Shown here: one piece after another, positions 23,220-29,366 of the stretch | Layout of the letters: the number at the start of each line of letters is the position of its first letter | Position numbering within the stretch: position 1 is the stretch's first letter | From: Bradyrhizobium sp. | Lineage (GTDB): Bacteria; Pseudomonadota; Alphaproteobacteria; Rhizobiales; Xanthobacteraceae | DNA: 64,000 nt | Assembly: GCF_004799405.1 (NCBI RefSeq) | Contig: NZ_SSMW01000031.1 | Location: forward strand, 25,013-89,012 | Reading direction: 5' to 3' | Made by a program: the position numbers and the translations under genes | Notes under the pieces: model-generated | Database searches by the model: none | Seen by the model: the letters and a program-made list of their open reading frames with translations, nothing else | What the model was told of the DNA's origin: nothing

Positions 23220-23303
23220 CTAAAGCCGTTCGCAGGCATAGGCGTAGCCGATACCCGCCGCGAACAAGCCGAAGGCGAGAGCCAGCATGACGATGTCCAA
23301 CAT
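23220..23303 (-). CDS. 27-aa membrane peptide at the head of the kdp operon
   Basis: A 27-codon ORF (begins MLDIVMLALAFGLFAAGIGY, ends YACERL) has an ideal AAGGAG site 6 bases before its ATG. Its stop lies immediately beside the kdpF ribosome site, which suggests translational coupling to kdpF. It is one hydrophobic helix, similar in size to KdpF but without the RPERF tail. It could be an accessory small subunit or a leader peptide; I do not recognise a named family. Confidence 0.6.
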   Translation of the reverse strand: MLDIVMLALAFGLFAAGIGYAYACERL

Positions 23304-23472
23304 GACGATCTCCTTGTCGCGCCGTGTCCGTGCGCAACCTTGCGTGTTTTCGGGGAGGCAGTTTGCGATGGATCAATATGCGGATCGAATTGCGATCCCG
23401 GCCTTACCCGTATCGGCTGGCGTGAAGTGCCATTCCACGCATTTGTTTTCGAGACGGGAGCAACGGCAAAGT

Positions 23473-23487
23473 TATAGGAATCCCATA
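23473..23487 (-). promoter_or_regulatory. 15-mer promoter-like element toward kdp
   Basis: On the minus strand this reads TATGGGATTCCTATA. It matches 14 of 15 bases of an element at 23569-23583 on the plus strand. CCTATA resembles a -10 hexamer. It lies 169 nt before the first kdp ORF. Confidence 0.35.
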
Positions 23488-23568
23488 GTGACGCGGCCTT
23501 GCGACCTCTTCGTCGCCCTTGCCTGGGAAGTGGCCTTGGGGGGTGGCATTCAGGAGGCGCACCGCGCT

Positions 23569-23583
23569 TATGAGATTCCTATA
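23569..23583 (+). promoter_or_regulatory. 15-mer promoter-like element toward the 23680 gene
   Basis: TATGAGATTCCTATA, inverted partner of the element at 23473-23487, pointing away from kdp and lying 96 nt before ATG 23680. Confidence 0.35.
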
Positions 23584-23679
23584 TTTCGAGGCCCCGCCCC
23601 GTCTCGTTTTCAAATGACGCTTTGCTCATCTTGCTGGGTACGGCCGCGGATCGCGGCTGCATCGATGCGAGACGACGCC

Positions 23680-24147
23680 ATGCCGCTACTTTCAGAACAC
23701 CCCAGTCGAGAAGAACTCAGCAATCGGCTGCGCGAGGCGCAGGCCACGACGACAGAGCTGATACTGGAAGTGATCGGCGAGATATGCCGGCGCTTTCCAT
23801 CCGCGGGACAGACCGAAAAGACGGCACGGATCGAGCGATTGATCCGGTCGGGCGCCTGGACGGACGCCGCGCTGGCGTTGATCGATCTGGAACTGCCGCA
23901 ATGGCAGGTTCGCCGCATCGCCTATGACGAGGGCGAGTGGTACTGCGCGCTGTCGCGCGAGCGCGAGCTCCCGGAATGGCTCGATCAATCGATCGAAGCC
24001 CGCCACACGGATTTGCCGCTGGCGCTGTTATGCGCGTTTGTTGACGCCCAGCGCACTACCGCACCGTCGAGCAAGACCAGCGTCCCCGCCGTGCCGCACG
24101 AAGCGAGCACGCTCTACGAGCCGGTCGTCTGCGACAATTTCGCGTAA
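23680..24147 (+). CDS. hypothetical protein (155 aa)
   Basis: I do not recognise a family. The protein starts MPLLSEHPSREELSNRLREA, is mostly helical with a central KTARIERLIRSGAWTDAALA segment and a DLELPQWQVRRIAYDEGEW stretch, then a low-complexity tail. No membrane segment or signal peptide. An in-frame ATG at 23665 would add five residues; neither has a strong ribosome site. Longer frames running back to 23287 cross noncoding sequence. It stands alone, divergent from kdp. Confidence 0.6.
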   Translation: MPLLSEHPSREELSNRLREAQATTTELILEVIGEICRRFPSAGQTEKTARIERLIRSGAWTDAALALIDLELPQWQVRRIAYDEGEWYCALSRERELPEWLDQSIEARHTDLPLALLCAFVDAQRTTAPSSKTSVPAVPHEASTLYEPVVCDNFA

Positions 24148-24181
24148 GGCTGCGAACGAACCGATGCCGGAGTCTTGAGTC

Positions 24182-24466
24182 TTGGCGCCGCTTCCGAATT
24201 TGCCGCTGCAACCAGCAACGATCCGGGCGCTCGTTCGCTTTTGCCTGCGAACGAGCATTCTGGTCATTTTTGCCGCATTTGGCACCATCGGCTTCGGCAG
24301 AAGCCTTGCCGCCCTGCTCTGGATGGCCATCATCCTCTGCGCCGTCATCGGCACGATCAGGCGCGAGCCTCCGTTCCACGCCGCTCTCAATCACTGGGAC
24401 GAAATGGTCGCGTTCACGGCATTGTTTGCTCTGGTCAGCGGCTTCAATCATTCCATTGCGGTTTGA
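24182..24466 (+). CDS. hypothetical two-helix membrane protein
   Basis: This 94-aa protein probably starts at a TTG that has GGAG 9 bases upstream. It has two to three hydrophobic stretches (TSILVIFAAFGTIGFG, LAALLWMAIILCAVIG, FTALFALVSGF). No family recognised. It lies 34 bp after the preceding hypothetical gene. The TTG start is unusual; the first ATG is internal, at the second helix. Confidence 0.5.
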   Translation: MAPLPNLPLQPATIRALVRFCLRTSILVIFAAFGTIGFGRSLAALLWMAIILCAVIGTIRREPPFHAALNHWDEMVAFTALFALVSGFNHSIAV

Positions 24467-24494
24467 GACAGCCTCGCGCGATCCTATGCGGCTC

Positions 24495-24534
24495 CTATTA
24501 GATCGCTGACTTGTCGCCCTCGAATTCATATCCG
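24495..24534 (+). promoter_or_regulatory. shared 40-bp promoter-like motif, copy D
   Basis: CTATTAG-N16-CCTCG-AA-TTCATATCCG. It matches copies A-C (27380-27419, 27488-27527, 28336-28375) with identical spacing. It lies 87 nt upstream of the 24622 start. Confidence 0.5.
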
Positions 24535-24621
24535 ACCAGGAAGATATTGGCGGCACGAGCAGGCGTTCTCGGCGGATGAACCGCGAGCAGAGCGCAACTC
24601 GCCCATAGAAGGAATACCAAC

Positions 24622-24882
24622 GTGAAGCTCGTCGAACCTCCCTCGTGCAGCGCAGCATCTACCGTCGTCTTTATTGGCAAGAACAGCCGCGGCCTGTGGG
24701 TCGCCCAGGAACAGAACGGTCTCTATGGCGGCTTGTTCGTGAACCGCGCGCAAGCTGTCAAATACGCGCTGTTCGAGAACGGCCATCACCCCGAAACCAT
24801 CATCGAGCTGGCGCGCGAACCCGAACTCGACATGGGCGGCAAGATCCCGCTCCCCGCCGCCGACACTCGCCGCGTCGCGTGA
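24622..24882 (+). CDS. hypothetical protein (86 aa)
   Basis: A small soluble protein with a compact domain (STVVFIGKNSRGLWVAQEQ, then GGLFVNRAQAVKYALFENG) that looks like a short beta-hairpin-helix fold, superficially like DUF2188. An AAGGAA-type site precedes the ATG. The stop overlaps a GTG start of the next ORF (GTGA). Promoter motif D lies upstream. Function unknown. Confidence 0.7.
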   Translation: MKLVEPPSCSAASTVVFIGKNSRGLWVAQEQNGLYGGLFVNRAQAVKYALFENGHHPETIIELAREPELDMGGKIPLPAADTRRVA

Positions 24883-25358
24883 CAAATCGAGCACCCGTCA
24901 TTCAGGAGCGCCAGTTGGGTGAGCCTCATTCCGTTTCAAACCAGGAGCAGGTCGTCGATACGATGATCGAGCTCACCCGTCTTTCCAATCTGCACCGCGC
25001 CATCGTCGCCGGCAGCGACTGCCTGGAACTTTACCTGGCGCTGCGGCAGCGCGGGTTCATTCGCGTGGCTACTACAGCGACCTGCCGCATTCCAAAGCGA
25101 CAACACGCGGTTGGCCTGATCAAGAGCCAGGATTCCGTTCAAGCGATCGAGGCGGCGCTGATCCAGATCTCGCAATTCCTCGGTCCCAGCGCAGCCATCG
25201 CTATTCTGATCGACTCCCGCGAAAGCGGCGTTTGCCTGAAAATCCGCACCAGGCTGGAACGAATGGGCTTTCGGATCGAGGCGGGTGTCAGATGCCAGCA
25301 GGGACTCGTGCTCTCCGCCTATCGGCAGGGCTTTGGCCAGATGGAAAACGCAGCGTGA
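24879..25358 (+). CDS. hypothetical protein (159 aa)
   Basis: This frame is coupled to its neighbours at both ends through GTGA overlaps (24879-24882 and 25355-25358). From about residue 29 it is well structured (MIELTRLSNLHRAIVAGSD, LIQISQFLGPSAAIAILI, LKIRTRLERMGFRIEAG) and could be a single alpha/beta domain. An alternative ATG at 24963 would give 131 aa. No family recognised. It lies between a small unknown protein and a DapA-like protein in one apparent transcript. Confidence 0.6.
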   Translation: MTNRAPVIQERQLGEPHSVSNQEQVVDTMIELTRLSNLHRAIVAGSDCLELYLALRQRGFIRVATTATCRIPKRQHAVGLIKSQDSVQAIEAALIQISQFLGPSAAIAILIDSRESGVCLKIRTRLERMGFRIEAGVRCQQGLVLSAYRQGFGQMENAA

Positions 25359-26323
25359 AATCCGATCTTGCACGTCCCGCTACTTGGCTGGCGGGCTACA
25401 TAGCCGACCTTCCCACGCCCTTCGATGAAAGCGGCGCGCTTGATCTGGCTGCATTCGCAAAGCTCTGCGAACGCCAGATCGAGGCTGGCGCCTCGGCCGT
25501 CGTCGTCGGCGAAACCGCCGGCGAAGCGTCCACGCTGACACCCGCCGAGCACGACAGCCTCGTGCGTACCGCAGTCGAGCTCGCAGGTCGTCGCGGCCGC
25601 GTCATTGCCGGCGCCGGATCGAATTCAACCAGCCAGGCCGTCGACCTGACCCGGCGCGCCGAGACCGCCGGCGCCGATGCGGTGCTTTCGGTCGTGCCCT
25701 ATTACAACAAACCGATGCAATCCGGCATCTCCGCGCACTTTGAAGCGATCGCCGCCTCCACTACCCTGCCTATTATCCTGCACGACATTCCAGCCCGGAC
25801 CATCCGCGAATTGTCGGACGATACGCTGACGCGGCTCGCCGGATCGAACCGGTTCATTGGATTGAGGGATGCGACCGGCGATGTTACCCGCCCGATGCGG
25901 CTGCGTCCGCTGCTGCCGAATGGATTCCGCCTGCTGTCCGGGGACGACGCAACGGCGCTGGCATTCATTGCCAACGGCGGGGATGGCTGCATCTCCACAG
26001 TCTCGAACATCGCACCGGAGCTATGCCTGACGATGTTCTCGAGCTGCCGGCAGGGACGGCTGCAGACGGCGAGGTATCTGCAAAATCGGATTGCGCCCCT
26101 GGTGGCCGCGCTCTCCAAAGAGAATCCCGCAGCCCTGAAATACGCGCTCTGTTTGCTCGGCTTCATGTCGCCAACTACGCGCCTGCCCCTTGTCGAACTT
26201 GCCGATGCGGCGAAAGCCGATGTCGCGAGCGCGATCGCCGGGATCGGCGACGAAGATCTGGCCTGTCCGATCGAGAGCTGGCACGATCGCCGCTTTCCAA
26301 CGGGTTCGGCCGCTACGTCGTAG
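25355..26323 (+). CDS. dihydrodipicolinate synthase-like protein lacking the Schiff-base lysine
   Basis: This 322-aa protein has the DapA/NAL aldolase barrel throughout: LPTPFDESGALDLAAFAKL, VVGETAGEASTL, GAGSNSTSQAV, VVPYYNKPMQSG, and LSGDDATALAFIANGGDGC. The catalytic positions differ. The usual G(V/I)K-(E/D)AT with the Schiff-base lysine reads GLRDATGD, so Lys is Arg. The proton-relay Tyr of the (I/L)YN(I/V)P segment reads LHDIPARTI. It is therefore unlikely to be a working DHDPS. The GTG start overlaps the previous stop; the long upstream frame is rejected. Could be a repurposed binding or regulatory protein. Confidence 0.85.
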   Translation: MKSDLARPATWLAGYIADLPTPFDESGALDLAAFAKLCERQIEAGASAVVVGETAGEASTLTPAEHDSLVRTAVELAGRRGRVIAGAGSNSTSQAVDLTRRAETAGADAVLSVVPYYNKPMQSGISAHFEAIAASTTLPIILHDIPARTIRELSDDTLTRLAGSNRFIGLRDATGDVTRPMRLRPLLPNGFRLLSGDDATALAFIANGGDGCISTVSNIAPELCLTMFSSCRQGRLQTARYLQNRIAPLVAALSKENPAALKYALCLLGFMSPTTRLPLVELADAAKADVASAIAGIGDEDLACPIESWHDRRFPTGSAATS

Positions 26324-26334
26324 AGGCATCTCGA

Positions 26335-26739
26335 ATGATCTCTAGCGTTGCTGGAAAAGAATGGCACGCCAAGACCCTGCGCGCCTGGCAGCTCGCAATT
26401 CTGCGCTTTGCCTTGACGCTGGACAATGCCGACAGGCTGGCCGTGATGGCGATCGCAAGCGAGATCGACAGGCTTGGCCCACAGAACGAGGCCAAGCTGG
26501 ATTTCGACTTCTTTCAGCGAACCAGTGCCGGGCTATGCGCTGCCATTCTGCAGCCGGACGAACTTAACGCTGCAATCTTGCGGCAATACCTTGCGCGGAT
26601 CGATGACGAGCGCCTCAAGCGAAGCTTCGCGGCGGCCATGCAACCCGAGCAACCGAATACCTCTTCGGCCAGCAAACCTGTCAAGCGCGACAACGGCCTA
26701 TGGAGAGGGCTATCCTCCGGGAGCAACCATGCGCTCTAA
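26335..26739 (+). CDS. hypothetical protein (134 aa)
   Basis: A helical, soluble 134-aa protein (AWQLAILRFALTLDNADRLA, AIASEIDRLGPQNEAKLDF, LNAAILRQYLARIDDERLKR) with a low-complexity C-terminus. The ATG at 26335 follows GAGG by 8 bases and lies 11 bp after the DapA-like gene, so it is probably the last gene of that transcript. Tail overlaps the convergent minus-strand ORF by 30 bp. No family recognised. Confidence 0.6.
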   Translation: MISSVAGKEWHAKTLRAWQLAILRFALTLDNADRLAVMAIASEIDRLGPQNEAKLDFDFFQRTSAGLCAAILQPDELNAAILRQYLARIDDERLKRSFAAAMQPEQPNTSSASKPVKRDNGLWRGLSSGSNHAL

Positions 26740-26970
26740 GCGGCGCTTGTTTAGGGGGCGTTGTTGCGCCGACTTACCGGCTGCCGGCAGAGGCCGATCA
26801 GGAAGGTGCTTCTCGCGCCATTTCGGTCCGGGTCCGCGCATATAATGGTCTTCCGGCCGGTATTTCCGGCGCGGCCCGTCCCAGGAGGGGCCCAGAAACG
26901 TCAGCACGACGCTAAGGGTATCGCGCAGGCTGGAAGCAAGGAAGGATGTGATGGATGCAAACCTTGGCAT
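26710..26970 (-). CDS. hypothetical small protein (86 aa)
   Basis: The ORF starts PRFASITSFLASSLRDTLSV and has a polar, basic second half with SWDGPRRKYRPEDHYMRG, a composition unlike a random frame. A GAAAGG site lies just upstream of ATG 26970. Frames starting further out (27039) add Arg-rich junk. It is convergent with the 26335 gene. Function unknown; moderate doubt that it is real. Confidence 0.45.
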   Translation of the reverse strand: MPRFASITSFLASSLRDTLSVVLTFLGPSWDGPRRKYRPEDHYMRGPGPKWREKHLPDRPLPAAGKSAQQRPLNKRRLERMVAPGG

Positions 26971-27046
26971 CAGACCTTTCTGCAAGGTTAGATTGGAATT
27001 GGCGGCCCGCCGCCTCCTGGTCAACGCTGCGGCCCTCATTTGCGCG

Positions 27047-27322
27047 TCATCTATCGCGCGACCGGTCGAACCGGATGCCGCGGAGTTTGAGCTCGCGCTT
27101 CAGGCGGCGAAGCTTGGCATCTGCGATCGCCTCGATCATCTCCTTTAGGTAGCCATTAACGCGCTTCAACGCGTTGCGGGCGCGGACACGAATCCGCTTG
27201 CCGTGCACCCTGCCGAACCGATAGTCACCGGGTGAATTGCGCCGGCCGACGAGATAGGATCGATAATCATCGTCGTAGATCAACTCCCGGTATTTTTCAT
27301 CGCTGGTAAGAAAGTGAACCAT
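27047..27322 (-). CDS. hypothetical basic small protein (91 aa)
   Basis: An N-terminal acidic/aromatic part (SDEKYRELIYDDDYRSYLVG) is followed by a very basic helix (RIRVRARNALKRVNGYLKEM, LRRLKRELKLRGIRFD). The basic helix recalls the DUF1127-like small proteins of rhizobia. A GGAG site precedes the ATG. Promoter motif copy A starts 57 nt upstream. Together with the 28276 gene it shares the same leader arrangement. Confidence 0.65.
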   Translation of the reverse strand: MVHFLTSDEKYRELIYDDDYRSYLVGRRNSPGDYRFGRVHGKRIRVRARNALKRVNGYLKEMIEAIADAKLRRLKRELKLRGIRFDRSRDR

Positions 27323-27379
27323 CTCTCATCTCCGCCATAAGCCCGGATCGCGAGCTGTTGCCGCGAAGATGCGCACGAC

Positions 27380-27419
27380 GGTATATGAAATCGAGACGCC
27401 CTGCCGCGGTCCCTCATAG
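27380..27419 (-). promoter_or_regulatory. shared 40-bp promoter-like motif, copy A
   Basis: Minus strand: CTATGAG-N16-TCTCG-AT-TTCATATACC, upstream of the 27322 start. Same spacing as copies B, C and D. Confidence 0.55.
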
Positions 27420-27487
27420 CCGCGGCATAAACTCCCCACCGGGATTGGACGGCGTAAGTTTCGCTGCGGGCTAACTTTATATCTCTC

Positions 27488-27527
27488 CTATGAGATGCAA
27501 CGCTCATCCATCTCGCATTCCTATGAC
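27488..27527 (+). promoter_or_regulatory. shared 40-bp promoter-like motif, copy C
   Basis: Plus strand: CTATGAG-N16-TCTCG-CA-TTCCTATGAC, 43 nt upstream of the 27571 start. Divergent from copy A, with 68 bp between them. Confidence 0.55.
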
Positions 27528-27570
27528 ATCGTCGGCACATCATGGCCGTTAGAGTCGTAAGGAGGCCGCT

Positions 27571-27897
27571 ATGGCCGCGATCACGTTCAATACCGAAGCC
27601 CGGAAGGAGCAAATCCGAAACCGGATCCAGACCGCTTTCGCCACCTACCGCGAGATGCTCGATACGTTTGTCAGCAACCGGGTGCGACAGGCCGCAGCGG
27701 CAGCCGAGCGGGCTCGCCCGCGGCAAGCTCTGGATGCGACATCGCCAGACAAGGCTGGAGCGGGTGCCGCGCGGGCTCACTTTGCGATGATCAAGCGATT
27801 CTGTATTTCGGCTTTTACCGTCGTAGCGGCGACCTGCGCCCTCGCTGCCATGATGGCGCTAAAAATCCTCGTCTATCTCCCGCACTCTCACTCTTGA
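27571..27897 (+). CDS. small membrane protein (108 aa)
   Basis: The ATG has a textbook AAGGAGG site 6 bases upstream. The N-terminal two thirds are soluble and helical (RKEQIRNRIQTAFATYREML, RVRQAAAAAERARPRQAL). The C-terminus is a single membrane helix (ISAFTVVAATCALAAMMALK) with a short tail. This makes a tail-anchored inner-membrane protein with a cytoplasmic helical domain. Driven by motif copy C. No family recognised. Confidence 0.75.
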   Translation: MAAITFNTEARKEQIRNRIQTAFATYREMLDTFVSNRVRQAAAAAERARPRQALDATSPDKAGAGAARAHFAMIKRFCISAFTVVAATCALAAMMALKILVYLPHSHS

Positions 27898-28015
27898 CGT
27901 TGCTCCGCCGCGGCAAAGATGCCTCGGGCGAAACTGCCGATAAGGTCATCAAAATCAAACGGTGAGTGGATGGAGAGGGCGAGGCCGTCGAGCTGTCAAA
28001 GCGGCATCGGGTTGC

Positions 28016-28276
28016 CTAGAAATCCCACTTGTCGCCCAATATCATCGGCTGCTGCGGGATTTCGTCAAACATCTGCTCGCGCTGGATTCGACGCGTCTTT
28101 GCGGTGACGATCGCCTGGTGAAGAATTTTGAACCCCGCGCCTATTCGCCCCATAGCCCGGCGGGCGAAAACGCGCAGCTGCTTTGTGAGCATCCGGCGCG
28201 ACGGAAGGGCGATCGGGGATCGGTTCAAGCCGACCGGGCGATGGGGCCGATCCTGGTGCGAACAGAACAGGGTCAT
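28016..28276 (-). CDS. hypothetical basic small protein (86 aa)
   Basis: The frame starts with MTLFCSHQDRPHRPVG and continues into a basic amphipathic segment (MLTKQLRVFARRAMGRIGAG, AKTRRIQREQMFDEI). ATG 28276 has GGAAG 7 bases upstream. Its leader, from motif copy B through the ribosome site, is spaced like that of the 27322 gene (59 versus 57 nt), which supports this start. A shorter product from the internal ATG 28192 (58 aa) is possible. Confidence 0.55.
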   Translation of the reverse strand: MTLFCSHQDRPHRPVGLNRSPIALPSRRMLTKQLRVFARRAMGRIGAGFKILHQAIVTAKTRRIQREQMFDEIPQQPMILGDKWDF

Positions 28277-28526
28277 CGTTCATCTTCCGGAATCCGGCGC
28301 CGACAAGCGCCAGGAACCCCAGAGATGCACGCTCAGGCATAGGAAATCGAGACGACCTCCCGTTCCCTGTCATAGCCGCGGCATATAAGGGCTGCCAAAA
28401 CCGTGCCAGGGTAGCGGGGCCTTTTGCCCAGGCCCCTGCGGGCGGTGTTGTGCTCGCGCCGGTCGCCCATGCTATATATATTCTTTATAGTCGTTCAAAA
28501 TAACCAACCGAAGTGGCGAAACTGAA
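28277..28526. other. intergenic region with two divergent promoters
   Basis: It holds motif copy B (minus strand) and, nearer the 28527 gene, an AT-rich patch (about 28470-28500, GCTATATATATTCTTTATAG) that stands out against the GC-rich background. That patch is the likely plus-strand promoter. No gene seen. Confidence 0.5.
28336..28375 (-). promoter_or_regulatory. shared 40-bp promoter-like motif, copy B
   Basis: Minus strand: CTATGAC-N16-TCTCG-AT-TTCCTATGCC, 59 nt upstream of the 28276 start. Identical spacing to copies A, C and D. Confidence 0.55.
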
Positions 28527-29333
28527 ATGCTCATCGACGCAGACCTGTCCAACACGCTCGACCGCATTCTCGACACGGCGGCCGATAACCTCAGGGTCGC
28601 AAAGATACTGGTCCAGTTGGGGCTCGACCCCAACAACATCACCTACGACGCTATCTTCAATCGCCTGCTGGAAATCTTTTTGCAAAACATCACCCTGGCC
28701 AACATGTGTGCCCTGGTTGGTGCCGTCTTCTTTGTCGCCACCCTGCTGACGCAGACCATGGTGCCGCTACGGGTCGCGAACATGATCGGCTGCGCCTTCT
28801 TCGCCGTCTTCGGCGCGCTCAGCGGAACCATCACGACCTTTCTGTTGTATCTCCTGCTGGTCCCCATCAACGCTTTTCGCCTGCGCCAAATGCTCGTTCT
28901 CGTCAAGAAGGCGCGTAGCGCCACGCAGGGCGACACCTCGATGGAATGGCTCAAACCGTTCATGACGGAGCGAAAATACCGCAAGGGCGATACTTTGATG
29001 AAGAAGGGCGATGCCGCCGACGAAATGCTGCTCACCGTCACCGGAAAGTTTCTTGTGAAGGAAATCAGCGTCGAACTGCCGCCGGGACGTCTGATGGGTG
29101 AACTCGGTTTCCTCACGCCCGACAACCGCCGGACCGCGACAATCGAATGCATCGAGGACGGGCATGTATTGACTATCACTTACGAGAAGCTGCTCGAGAT
29201 CTACTTCCAGAACCCGCAATTCGGCTATTACTTCCTGGTCCTGACCAGCCAGCGCCTGCTGGAAAATATCGCGCGGCTGGAAGCCTTTGTCGCGCAAAGC
29301 AAGGTCCCGCAGCAGGCTGCGGGCACGAACTGA
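28527..29333 (+). CDS. cyclic-nucleotide-binding-domain membrane protein
   Basis: A 268-aa protein with an N-terminal soluble helix region, two to three membrane segments (~52-75 LANMCALVGAVFFVATLL; ~82-115 AFFAVFGALSGTITTFLLYL) and a C-terminal cNMP-type beta-barrel (~145-250; KYRKGDTLMKKGDAADEML, PPGRLMGELGFLTPDNRRTA). The GELGFLTPDNRRTA stretch is the phosphate-binding cassette, where classical cAMP binders have GE(L/I)-(A/S)L-RxA-(T/S); the Arg is present. Probably a membrane-tethered cyclic-nucleotide or stress sensor. It converges on fdsA with 33 bp between. Confidence 0.8.
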   Translation: MLIDADLSNTLDRILDTAADNLRVAKILVQLGLDPNNITYDAIFNRLLEIFLQNITLANMCALVGAVFFVATLLTQTMVPLRVANMIGCAFFAVFGALSGTITTFLLYLLLVPINAFRLRQMLVLVKKARSATQGDTSMEWLKPFMTERKYRKGDTLMKKGDAADEMLLTVTGKFLVKEISVELPPGRLMGELGFLTPDNRRTATIECIEDGHVLTITYEKLLEIYFQNPQFGYYFLVLTSQRLLENIARLEAFVAQSKVPQQAAGTN

Positions 29334-29366
29334 ACATCGGTATTATGTAGTTGTAGCTGGTCCCAT

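Larger units (their letters stand above)
23304..23679. other. intergenic region between kdp and the 23680 gene
   Basis: There is no convincing gene here. It is relatively AT-richer than its surroundings in two patches that carry oppositely oriented near-identical 15-mers (see separate entries), one pointing toward kdp and one toward the next gene. Open frames crossing this region have no recognisable protein character. Confidence 0.6.

Noticed and set aside
26948..27148. Plus-strand 66-aa frame
   Set aside because: Overlaps the better supported minus-strand small gene and has no clear ribosome site.
28016..28373. Upstream minus-strand ORF (MTGNGRSSRFPMPERASL...) inside promoter motif B
   Set aside because: A similar peptide start appears in copy A only because both lie in the shared DNA motif; there is no ribosome site and the frames diverge at once.
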